64,000 nt of DNA from contig CAWZYM010000019.1 in NCBI GenBank assembly GCA_963966185.1, positions 460,501-524,500 of the forward strand, in the 5' to 3' direction. Source of the stretch: Rhabditoides inermis (lineage: Eukaryota > Nematoda > Chromadorea > Rhabditida > Rhabditidae). The notes beneath the pieces were generated by a model. That model worked only from the letters and a program-made list of their open reading frames with translations. It had not been told where the DNA came from and did no database searches. Positions 11,819-22,722 of this stretch are shown piece after piece (the first letter of the stretch is position 1; every line of letters starts with the position of its first letter). A program made the position numbers and the translations under genes.

Positions 11819-13149
11819 ACTCTCTTGTTGGTGGTATGTTTGGTTAGTTCATTTGGTTTTCCCATCTTGTCGAGTCATCGCTCACTAGTTTATCTAATTT
11901 GCACCACTCTGGAGTAGCTACTAGAGTCACCCACTTCACCTAGATTTCTAATTATTGTGATGTCGTATTTTGTTCGCGTTCTTTGTTCGTATTTTATTGT
12001 CATTTGAGTTCTAAGTGGTTGCACAGGGAGTGGGCTAGGGTAGCCAGCAGCCGACATAGCTTTCGGATTTTACATAATTATGTATTAGGGACCACTTTCA
12101 TTGGAGAAACTGATTGAGGGACCACCAATCTGGAGTCATGGACGCGTAGAGGGACCATTTTGATCTGTAGTAACTGACTGAGGGACCGCTTTCTTGAGTA
12201 TTATCCGTGATGTGTTCACAATATTATGCATCCCCCTCGCCCTCTCTGTGCCACGTAAAAACCGATCGATCCCAAAACCCTAAAAATAGCAAAATCAAAA
12301 AACCTTCAAAAATATGTTGTATGAATAGTAGACGTTGTCACCGCAACGTTCCGCATTCCCCATATTGCACAATACTGGGAGGATCCGACCCGATGGTCTG
12401 ATCAGATGCGAGTCTGTTCACACAACAACTCCTCTCACTGTCTGACAATGCGTGTTGATTCCCCTGATCACATGTAGTTGGATAGTAGACGAGATCTACG
12501 GTATTCAGAGTACTAGTACTGTAGTTTGTTGCTGAATTCGAGCCAGGTTTTCGAAATTGTCAGAGCAATTATCGAGAAATGGTTGAGTACGGTAACTTGT
12601 AGTTCTTGTAGTGATATCACTTGTTAGTTGCAGAAATGCATATCTAATCAAGGTCAGCATGCGCAGATGCAACAGATACTCTCTGTTTTCCTGGTGTCGC
12701 TGAGTGATACGGTCACAGCAAGATCTGCACACATTGTGCAAATAAAACCAGGTCGTTTCGATTAGATTACGGTACATGTCTGATCTGTTGTTTCTTTGTT
12801 TTACTACAAAGGGATTGCGCGTTGTTTTCTCTGTTGGATTTACGATCCAAAACAAAAAGCACGGTGCCGCCGGATTAGTGCAGTAACGCAATACTTTTAC
12901 TCACACCAGATTTTGAAAGTGGGGCAGGTCATGCCGCCCAGAGCAGATAAGATAGCTGGTACGTTAGTAGAGCTCACTGTGTTCATCTACTGTTCATCTA
13001 CTGTTACCTAGTGGTCAGCCTGCTTCCTTTCTATCACTGTGTGTATTGAGTTGCATGTTGCATTGTTGTTGTCTAATCTAATCAGTGATTACAAAACTAC
13101 GTATTCTATAGAGTAGCACGTCGTCTGTCTGTTTGTTGGGTTATGTGCA

Positions 13150-14058
13150 ATGAGTGATGAGCAGGAAGATTCTTCCGCTATGCTTCACCCTGACCAACCA
13201 ACAGAACTATCGGATGACAAAAACGAAACACTTGTGTATTCTTTGAGCGAAAACCATGGTGTGTCAAGCCGAAACCGAGTTGATATTGAAAACAATCTGA
13301 TGATGTGTACTAACGAAACCAAAACAAGGTCTAAGAGTTGTTGCGAGAACAACCATTTCGATACGGTTCCAGTGTTTCTCCCTGATGCGGTTGAATGGCC
13401 GGAATTCTCAGGTGTTGAATCACTGCGTGTATTCGAGAATAGTCTTGACGAGCGTGCGACTTTCTTCGGTTGGTCGAACAGTCAGCTGTGTAAATGCATC
13501 CCATTCCTTCTCAAGGGATCGGCGCGCAGTCAGTATGACAGTTACCCCAATGAAGTGAAGTGCGACAAGGTCAAGCTGTTCAAGCAGTTCCGCGAAGATT
13601 TCCACAGTGAATTGTATCTCTCGCGTGTCGCTCATAAACTCACAACCGTTGTTCAAATAAAAAACCAGTCTGTCAGTGAATTTGCTCTCATTGTAAGTGA
13701 TCTTGCCGAGGACTACGATTCCAATCCTGTTGTTTCTGATTGTCTCAAAAAGATGAACTTCATGCGTGGTCTGCGGCGTGATATCCGCGAACAGTTATAC
13801 ATGTGTGGTCAGTCGAGTAACGAGTTTGCTTCTCTCAAATCGTCTGCCATCGCCTTCGAGACGCGAATAGCTCTCGCTAGGGACGGTAGGACGGATGATG
13901 AGCTGACTGAATCCGTGAATGCACTGTCGCTGGAAGAACATCCGCGTAGGCGAAAATCGCGAAGTGAACGAAACCATGAGCGCAGAATGAGAAAACAAAA
14001 CGAGAAGAGGTCCAATAATGCGTATGAGAGACGTTCTCATCGGAATCGCCAATCGTGA
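13150..14058 (+). CDS. gag: Gag-like protein of the LTR element
   Basis: A 302-codon single-exon ORF inside the LTR element. The first ~75 residues are polar and low in structure. Residues about 80-235 look like a retrotransposon Gag capsid domain: PVFLPDAVEWPEFSG, then LLKGSARSQYD, LFKQFREDFHSELYL and MNFMRGLRRDIREQLY. The GxAR...W/Y and FMRGL patterns are typical of Ty3-type Gag. The last ~50 residues are strongly basic (RRRKSRSERNHERRMRKQ), suited to RNA binding, with no zinc knuckle. No pol frame follows in phase. A short downstream frame (14333-14590) has SCLYHKPHGCRRRRP, which recalls the Cys/His segment after Gag in metazoan Ty3 elements and may be what remains of a longer polyprotein. 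Confidence 0.75.
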   Translation: MSDEQEDSSAMLHPDQPTELSDDKNETLVYSLSENHGVSSRNRVDIENNLMMCTNETKTRSKSCCENNHFDTVPVFLPDAVEWPEFSGVESLRVFENSLDERATFFGWSNSQLCKCIPFLLKGSARSQYDSYPNEVKCDKVKLFKQFREDFHSELYLSRVAHKLTTVVQIKNQSVSEFALIVSDLAEDYDSNPVVSDCLKKMNFMRGLRRDIREQLYMCGQSSNEFASLKSSAIAFETRIALARDGRTDDELTESVNALSLEEHPRRRKSRSERNHERRMRKQNEKRSNNAYERRSHRNRQS

Positions 14059-14332
14059 TTCGATGAAAAATTCCCCAGACAGCTGCCTCTCGTAAATTCG
14101 TCCGTGATATTCAAGTGTGAAAAAAGTCCGTGTATAAAATAGTGTAAAAGTGTATTCCTATGATGTGGTTGAGTTTCACTGATAGTGGTCGTGCGAAATT
14201 TCCGTTGCATCGCAGCGTTGAATCGTATTAGACACTATTTTGTGTTGCTTCCAAGCTGGATATTCATGAAGGTCCGTAGTTTGTAGGATAGGTAGGCTAA
14301 CATGTGTTTAATTCGACTGCGAGAAGCGTCCT

Positions 14333-14590
14333 GTGACCAGACTTCGTTCGGATGTCGGATCTGCATCGACTACAACGTCGTCAAGAGGTTGCGCACCTGC
14401 CACCCGACGTGTTCCTGTTTCCTGTCTCTACCACAAGCCTCATGGATGTCGCAGAAGAAGACCGACACCACCTTCCTTTCTATCTCTCCCACACCCACTC
14501 TACACTCACACTCCTGAACTAGATCGCCTCCATTTTCATTTTTTCTTCCGCATCGCCCAATCAATGCTGTATTTGTGTCCACATGCTTAA
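14333..14590 (+). pseudogene. Possible remnant of Gag tail or Pol
   Basis: An open frame of 85 codons contains TRRVPVSCLYHKPHGC, similar in layout to the C-Y-H...C segment at the Gag-protease junction of metazoan Ty3 elements. An overlapping frame contains FGCRICIDYN, resembling the FRxCIDYR reverse-transcriptase motif. The two lie in different frames, so this is at best a deleted, frameshifted relic. The peptide is short, and chance similarity is possible. Confidence 0.3.
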
Positions 14591-14622
14591 CGCCGAGGAC
14601 GGCTTTCTCATTTGAATGGGGA

Positions 14623-14837
14623 TGTCGTGGTATAGGGGACTGGTATTGATTGATTGTGCATAGGGTTACTGTATCTCTGTGACCCTTCCTGTTCTGTGTA
14701 GGCCCGCCCCTCGCGCGGCCTGATATCGTTAGTGTATGCTTTGCCAGTGATGGAGTAAAGACCTTATAACCAAGTGATACTGACTGAACATACATCAATA
14801 CAGAGAGGAGAACTCCCGGATACCAATATATACGATA
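14623..14837 (+). repeat. 3' LTR
   Basis: 215 bp, matching 11589-11803. It is preceded by a purine tract and followed by the TAAG duplication (14838-14841). Confidence 0.9.
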
Positions 14838-14902
14838 TAAGTGTCGTGATTGGCCAACTACCTCTTACAAAGAAGCGATGTGCAACATGGAATTAGGCAG
14901 TG

Positions 14903-14904
<2 letters not shown>

Positions 14905-14940
<36 letters not shown>

Positions 14941-14942
14941 CC
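14905..14942. repeat. (CT)n tract
   Basis: A short CT microsatellite in the gap (14842-15158) between the LTR element and the next gene. I see nothing else in that gap except the polypyrimidine and acceptor of the next gene. Confidence 0.85.
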
Positions 14943-15158
14943 TCTCTACTCTCCATTTCGCGCCTCAGGCTTCTCTTGTCAGTTGCTATAGCTCCGCTCT
15001 TGCTTTTGTACACAGGGCGCGATAGAGAGTGTGGAGAGCGCAGAGTGGCGAGAGCGCGTTCCCATACATTCTGCCTATATCAATACCGCTCGGCTACCCT
15101 CATTATGTCTCGCATATTATAATTTCATTATTATCTCAGCCACTCTTTTGTTTCAGAA

Positions 15159-16888
15159 ATGGCGCCTGCGTCATTCTCCATATGCTGCTGTCTCTCGCCG
15201 CGAAAACAACACCACGAAAAGGTCAGTTCGTATTACCACATTTCCATAATTTGAACCAAACGACGTCAGCCGCCGCGAATCGAAATCGAACCAGTGACCG
15301 GCGAGCGGCACGCTCAACAACCGGTCAACGTGGAGCGTCTACAGGCGCCGCCCACACAAGCCCCGCCCACCTTCATGCGATTAGATCCCTCCCGGCTGTC
15401 GATTGGATCAGTCAATGACTTCTACTTCACCGCGCGCACTTCGAGGGAAGAGAAGAAGGCGCAGTGAGTGGTATTTACTAAAATATATTGATTGATTATT
15501 GATTGCTTGCAGTCATCACACGATGGCGGAGTTGATCCGAATGATTCGTGTGGGAGAGGGAATGCAGGTGTGTTACATGAACATGTATCTTCTTTTACCA
15601 GGTATCGACGGAGAGCGTTGCAGTCAGTTGCAAATGCACCGCTCATTAGCGCTTGATTCAATAATTCAATCGCACCGCGGCAACCAGTGGTCGTAGAGCG
15701 AAACTGTCAAATGTTCAAACGACATCCATCCTTACCTCACCTGTCTCCTTCAGGTGACGCCGCGCGCGTTGAGCAGTCGACCGGCGACCATCCAGGAGGA
15801 ACTCTCTTCCTCGTCGCCTCGCCATCTCAGTACGTCCACTTAGACTTATAGCTTCCTGAATCCTTTTCGTGCCAACTGTTTGAATTTGTGTTTGTACATA
15901 ACAACATAACATCCCCTATCGACTGTGATTCGCCCCCGTAATAAAGCTGTTTCAAACAGGTTGTATTCACTGTTTACCGTATGCACAGGTGAATTGGCAT
16001 CTGCTATTTCTTGGCCAACTCGCTGTATCCAACGTCAACCAATCTTTCTTGAGTCTCTCGATGCTCGACCTTCGTCATGCGAGAATACAAAAATACAATC
16101 CATGCGAAACCAATCAATCGCTTTTCACCTGCCATACCTCGGCGCGCATACCTTGCTGATCAGTTATACCACACCAAAAAGTACACAAGCCTAATTTCAG
16201 CGGCGCTAGAAGTGATCGTGGCGCAGTCTCGACTGGAGAGAGAGCGAGCTCGGCTGGCGTTCTTCCGAGAAGACGGGGACATCTCGGCCCGAAGCGGGAA
16301 CAGCGGCCGCACACAGGTATGTGGTATGTATTGTTAGTACAACCATATAGAACATTATTCGCAGTCAGCCTCGCGCAGTCATCTCACTCAGCATCTTCAG
16401 AACCCGTCCTCCTCTCCTCCTGCTCCCCTCTCCAAGCCCTTCCCTTCCATCACCCCCACAGACACTCCCCGGCACTTCCCCGCCCAGCCACAGCCAACGC
16501 TCATCGTGGGTCAGGTACGTGGGGTACGTAGAATACGTAGTACGGGTACGTAGTCAGAAACAACGAAACACATCACATGCATAGCTGCTCACGCATGTAA
16601 TCAATGTCTAAATATCACCTGCACAGCATCAAATTGCATGCGACACAGCACTGCTTCTCGCAAACACTCAACAAAAACGCTCAAACTCTCAAGCCATATC
16701 CAAATTTGAAGACTTTCCAACAATAAAGTACAACGTTTCTTCTTCTGAGTGAGAAATAACATGTTCTGTAACAACAGTGCACATTTCAGATGTCGTCGCT
16801 GCCTCAGAGAGCGCTCGACTCCACATTCTACGTCTACTCAAACATTGCCACACAAATCAACCAACTACTCTTTCCCGCCAAATCGTGA
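15159..16888 (+). CDS. Unrecognised protein with N-terminal cysteine cluster
   Basis: Seven exons join in phase: 15159-about 15221, a ~200-bp exon ending near 15465, and further exons near 15513-15567, 15754-15830, 16201-16317, 16365-16515 and 16790-16888. The start MAPASFSICCCLSPRK lies two bases after a TTTCAG acceptor, suggesting trans-splicing. The N-terminal ICCC could be a lipidation site (inference). Other landmarks are FMRLDPSRLSIGSVNDFYF, a helical basic/acidic stretch QSRLERERARLAFFRED, a Pro/Ser-rich region, and the end FYVYSNIATQINQLLFPAKS. I see no transmembrane helix or known domain. Total length is about 250 residues. Exon phases agree throughout, so the gene is probably real. 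Confidence 0.6.
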
Positions 16889-17004
16889 ACGTGTGCCAAA
16901 ATAGATTCGATTCAACTTCAAACAGTTCATTATCCAGTCCAGACAACAATACAACAATAGTCCAACAAACCCAGTACTAATACAACAACATCCGAAAACA
17001 CTAT

Positions 17005-19288
17005 CTACTCCTCGGTCTCCTCGACCTCTTCCATCTCCAAGTCTGCCTCCTCCTGCTCCTCCTGCTCCTGCTCCTCTCCCTCCTCCTCATTCACCTCCAC
17101 TATGTCCTGATCCTCGTCAATGCTCACGTCAGCCAGCTCATCCTTCGCCTCCTCCTTCTCCTTCTTCTTCTCCAACACTACGTCCTTGCTGAGCTGCTCC
17201 ACGAGCCTCCTCTGCTCCGTCTGTCGCTGCTCCTTCTCCCTCCTCTTCCCATCCGCCTGCCTCTTCAAGAACTCTCGGCGGGCCAGCGCCTGCACCTTAT
17301 CCTGAACAACGACAGTGATTTGAATGTTCAAGAAAAGTTGGAGCAAACCTTGTAGGACTTGTTCTGGACGGCAGCTGCACCGCGGGGCGGAACCACCTCC
17401 ACGAACCTGGAAATATGGTGTCACTAATCTTATCACACTTTTACTACCAGTCTAGTCACTAGTCACTACGGTATCCTTTCTCTCTCTCTCTCTCTCTCTC
17501 ACTATCTCCCCCTCCCACTGACGTGTGTCCCTGTGTGATCATGGCGTGTAGCTTGGCGGTGCCGGCTCCGTTGCCGCCCCTCCTCGACACCTCCCGAGAC
17601 ACAGTCCCACTCATCTCACACTGCACGCGACACGCGGCCGCGCTGGAAATCACAATTTATACGGGTATTCAACAACTCGTGCAGAACAAAGAAAAAATGT
17701 ACAAACATGACAAGATAGGAAAAAGAATACAACAACAACGAATCTCAAATGGGGAGCCACCGTTGGAAAGCGGCAGGAGACAGAACCATTGTGTTTAGAC
17801 ATTAGACAGCTACTAGGAAGCAGGTGAGAAAGGCAAGTGGTAACATGCAAATCACAACAGCCACTCACATCATCTCCCAGCCCTCCTCCTCCTCCTGCTC
17901 CCTCTCCGCCTGCTCCACCAGACGCACGCCCATCTGCTCCCTGGGAGCAGCCACTGCTCCGGCAGAGTGGCGCTCGCGAGCAGAGGAGAAGCGAAGCAGG
18001 CACGCCATCGCCAGCTGAACATCACAATCACCTCTCTCTCTCTCCCTCTCTCTCTTTCTTTCTCTCAATCTCTCTCCCTCTCTCTCTCCTCTCCCTCCCT
18101 CCCCCCTCTCTCTCTCCCACCTCTGCCGCGTCGCTCTCCTCGTCCTTCAGATCCTCTTCGATTCTCGCCAGCCGCGCCTCTCCTGCCTTCACACTCAGAC
18201 ACACCGCAAACTGCACGCACTAAAAACCAAATTCACAATACTGTGATTTTTTTTACATTTTGCATATCAACCATATTTTCCACTCGCCTTGTCCGCATCT
18301 GCCTCCTCCGGCCAGAGCGCGTTGAGGACAGTCGGCAGGTGCACACTCGCCATGCCTAGAGCAATACATGAATCAATAAATCGATAACCAATCAATATCG
18401 ACTCACCCTCGCGGTCGATACTCGCCAGCCACTCGGTCACTCCCTTCTCCATAACGACTACGCGAATCTGGAATTACACGTCAAAAACACTCGAATTCAA
18501 AAACAATACGTGAAACTAGAAACAATAATTCATCACTCACCAGCGGCATCCAGTGCTTCTCGAGAGTGCCGATCCACGAGTGCATCTCATCGCCCCGCAC
18601 CTCAAGGAGGAGAGAGACGAGGGTGCGGGGAAGGGAGGCAGGCAGCCACTGCGGACAGATTGCCGTCACAGAGCACAAGATCACATCCCATGCACACTCA
18701 ACACCCCACCCACCATCTCGGCTCTTCTCTCGCGCTCCCGCCTTGCCGCCTTCTCCTTCTCCGCTGCCCGTTCCGCCTTCTCCTTCTCCCTCTGCTCCTT
18801 CTCCCGCTGCTCCTTCTCCCTCTGCTCCTTCTCCCTCTGCTCCTTCTCTTTCTTCTCCTTAGCATCCGTGTCCGGGTGGTTGCTCACTTCGTCATAGTCG
18901 AGAACTTCCATGTCTGGATACCAGTACTTATTTCCAAACCGAATAAAATCGAAATTGAACAAACCGTCATCCTTCTCCTCCATAATCTCGTCTCCCTCCT
19001 CCTCCTCCTCCTTCTCTTCCTTGACTTGCTTCTCCTTCTGCTCCTCCGTCTTCACTCCTCCATTCTCATTCTCCTCCTTCTTTACAACATCCGCGACAAA
19101 GCACCCAGGCGCCGAACACATCAACAGCAGCACATCCTAAATGCAATTAATCAACCAATCGATAATACAATCAATACCTTGACGGCGTCTGCCAGCTGTT
19201 TGTTGATTTTGTCGCCGGTGTCGGTGGTGGCGGACGCGCGAGACGCCAGCACATCCACATAGTAGGCAGTCTTGGCACACTTGCTGCA

Positions 19289-19330
<42 letters not shown>

Positions 19331-22300
19331 TTCTCTTTCTCTCACCCTCCCCCTCACCTCGCCTTGCTGACCAGGAGGGTCGCGAGCCTTGGCCAGGTTT
19401 GCATCCACCTGAGCAGCACCCGCACCGAGTGGGCGCTGTCCCGTGTGCACACCGGCATCCCCTCCTCTGCCGCCACCGACGCCGCCTTCTCGCCGCCCTC
19501 CTTCTCCTTCTTGCGCTCGGCTGCCTCCTTCTTTGCAGCTTGCGCGCTCTAAAATGTAATGTAGGTATACTGTATTTTGTACCTATACTGTACCGTACTT
19601 GTAAAACCCTACTAGTACTAGAAAATGCTGGAATTCAAAGTACAGTATACCTTGCTGTCCGCCACACTCCACGACATAACCGAGACGCGCTGCGAGACCG
19701 ATTTAAGCATGTGTCTAGAATGAAATCATATACATTATACTCGGATTTGCACGATCTGATAATAGCGTGTAGCGATCTCAGGAACTACTCGGACCGTGAT
19801 TCAGAGAAACGATGCCAATCAGACATCAAACGTCATTCGCATTTATACAAATACCTCTCAACACACCTGACAACAGTCTCCTCAGTCGTCTCCCCTCCTC
19901 CTTCCCCTCCTGCTCCTGCTCCACTCTCCAGCACCCGCCGCAGCAGCTCCTCCACGAATGCCTGCTGGAGGGGCAGACTGCACTGCAGGCACACCTACAC
20001 AATCATTTTTTTGTATTGCTCATGTACATGTTATGTTTTGTTTTCATAACGCGGTAATAAATTTATAAACAGCCCTACCTCCGGCAGCACTTCGGCCAGG
20101 CCACTCTCGCGCAGAGCAGCCGACACGTCTCCTCCAGCCTTCTGCTCCTCGTCGATCAGACTGCAATTCACGCGTACACAACCACTACACTTCACGCAGA
20201 CTAAACACATTGTGTTTCATCTCCATTGTGGTAGTCTTTATATCGACAGTAAATAAAACCACTCTCCCCCCCCCTCACCACAGTGCGAGGTGTGCAATGG
20301 CGCCCATCCAGGTGACCGTCTCGGGTGCGCGGAACAGGTGTGCGAGGTGGGCGAGAGCCAGCCCCACCTCTCGGCCCACACACCGGCGCACCATGCGGAC
20401 TGCCAGCCGGCGCAGCGAGCGCCGCCTCTCGCTGTTCGCAGCGCCACTGCTACAGTCGACAGAGTGCAGCACCGAACACGCCAGAACCAGGGCCGACTGC
20501 AAGTGGGGTAACTGTACTCGAGATCGCTACTAGCGATTCGCTAGACAGCCACAGCACTCAAAAAAAGAAGTATAAGTTACAACAACATCCGCGACACTAT
20601 TTCAGCTCGCAATCGCAAAAGTATTACGTAACTAGCTGTAACGCTTAATCAATCGTTTATCCGGAATCGTTACATCTGAATATGACAACACAATCATAAT
20701 GATATGAAGCATACAATAGTGCCTAAGATGCTAGATACATAGGCTAACGCTGGGGAAAGACAGGTAGGTGACGAGGTTAGTGGTGGGAAGACGATACTTC
20801 GATATTCATTTCTGGACCATTAGAGTACCATTCTTGACGTGTAGAGTGTAGAGCTCCGGGAACTCCTTTGCTTCCATGCCAATGAGTATCTCCTCGCGCC
20901 ATAGCTGCTTTCACGTGAGTGTACTTCCCGTCGCCTCACTGGGAAGGATTCTTGTCGATGACCGAACATTCGGCGGCGGTGGGGCAAAATGAGGACCCGA
21001 CCGCACGCCGCGGGGAAAAGAATAAGAATAAGGAAAAAAGACTGTAACGCTGTTGCGGATCATAATCACACTTCACGGAACACCCGTACCTTGACATCGT
21101 CCCTGTCCACTTGCCCCTCCACCTTGCGCGCACTCTCTCCGGCCAGTCCGGCCAGCTCCATGCCCGCCTCGGCCAGCTCCGCCCATCGCCCCTCCCCCTC
21201 CACGTCCACCACTCCACTCGACCACAGAGAGTGTGGAACAAGGGCGCACGCCTGCAAACACGGGAACATCTTGAAGAGGCCTGGCTGATGATAGCTCAGA
21301 TAGATGGGCAAGGTTGCAAAGATCGAGTGGTTCGTTGACGAGACCACTCTCAATCTCAGTTTTCGGCAACCACAATCATCTCCTCGACCCACTCTCTCAC
21401 CAAGACGAATCGCGTCGTCTCTGGGATGGCGCGGACGGCAGTCAGCTCGGCGACGAGGGACGCGCACGAGAAATCTGCAACGACCACACATATTCAATTT
21501 CTCATTTCAGTGACCCCGCATTGTCTAGCGAAGACAAAAAAGTGACGCATAGATGGACAATACTCAATACAATAATAATCACTGAACGAATGAATCTTCT
21601 CGATCCTGCCCCCGCACTCACCGTCCTCGTTCTCGCTCGTCTCGATCATCCAGCGCAGCACGCGGAACACGGCCACTGCCTTGGCATCCGCCCGGCGAAG
21701 CACAGTGCCCCGAGCAATGCCGAACAACTGCCTGCAACAGAGCAGACATGCGTTCCACATTCTCGGTAAATACAAAATGCTTTATTAACATTTGATAGCA
21801 TCAATATTTTACAACACCCGGGTCCTGGAGAGCACTTACTCGAGCTGTGAAATTTTCTCTGCCGAGAGAGAAATGTGACGAGAGAATAGACAAATAACAT
21901 TGTGGAAAAAAGGAAGATTCACAGAGTAGATAATAATGAATGTAGGCAATGCATAATGGAAATGCGAGTACTTTATCCTAATTCAACGACACTCGATGCA
22001 TGAATATTCTTTCCCTGCTTCCCATTGCCCCTAGTGCCCTACCAAATGAACGAGTGAGACATGGTCAACTCTTCCGTCGCCTTCTCCCCTCTCCCCACTC
22101 ACTTGACCCACGCGTTCGCGTCTCCCTTGGCGATCCTCCCGTCCATCCACACACTCAAGTAGTTGTGCATGTCAGCAATACTACAAAACACACGACTCGA
22201 CATCGAAACACAAACCACATCGCCTACTTGACTCGGATCTTCTTGGCCTTCATCTCGGCGTGCAGCTTGCACGCGTCCAGCCACCACGCGCCGCGCCGAC

Positions 22301-22672
22301 AGCGATACACGACAAACTGGAGAATCACTATCAGAACCAATCGAGGATGGGAATGCAAGAGCCCGATAAGTGCATCTGCATCTTTCCATTCGGCGCAAAA
22401 ACCTCGACCATCTTAGGTTCTTATGAGTGATTTCGTTTTACGTGTCATAATCATGTTTGCGATTCCGAATAAACATTTGACTTGAACTGATTTGAATCGA
22501 TAACTAATCGATATCACACCTCGACGAGCTGATGGGCGTATCCGATTCCGACAGCGGCCTTGTCGCCGCACCTCTCAGCCACACCCGCTGCCTCCCACAA
22601 CTGACGGTAGCCACGCTCCGGGAGCACGGACAACAGGGCACGCTCCCCATCCTCACACCTGACAGAGACGGT

Positions 22673-22722
<50 letters not shown>

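Larger units (their letters stand above)
11585..14841 (+). mobile_element. Gag-only LTR retrotransposon, complete with 4-bp TSD
   Basis: Two 215-bp LTRs (11589-11803 and 14623-14837) appear identical by eye. They begin TGTCGTGG, end ACGATA and are flanked on both outer sides by TAAG, read as a 4-bp target-site duplication. Directly inside the 5' LTR, TGGAGGATCCCGGTC (11804-) has the form of a tRNA primer-binding site. Just before the 3' LTR, GAATGGGGA is a short polypurine tract. The 3-kb interior encodes a gag-like ORF (13150-14058), and I see no integrase or RNase H; only a possible reverse-transcriptase-like scrap lies near 14350. Clean ends and near-identical LTRs suggest recent mobilisation, presumably by proteins supplied elsewhere. 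A Ty3/gypsy relationship is inferred. Confidence 0.88.
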
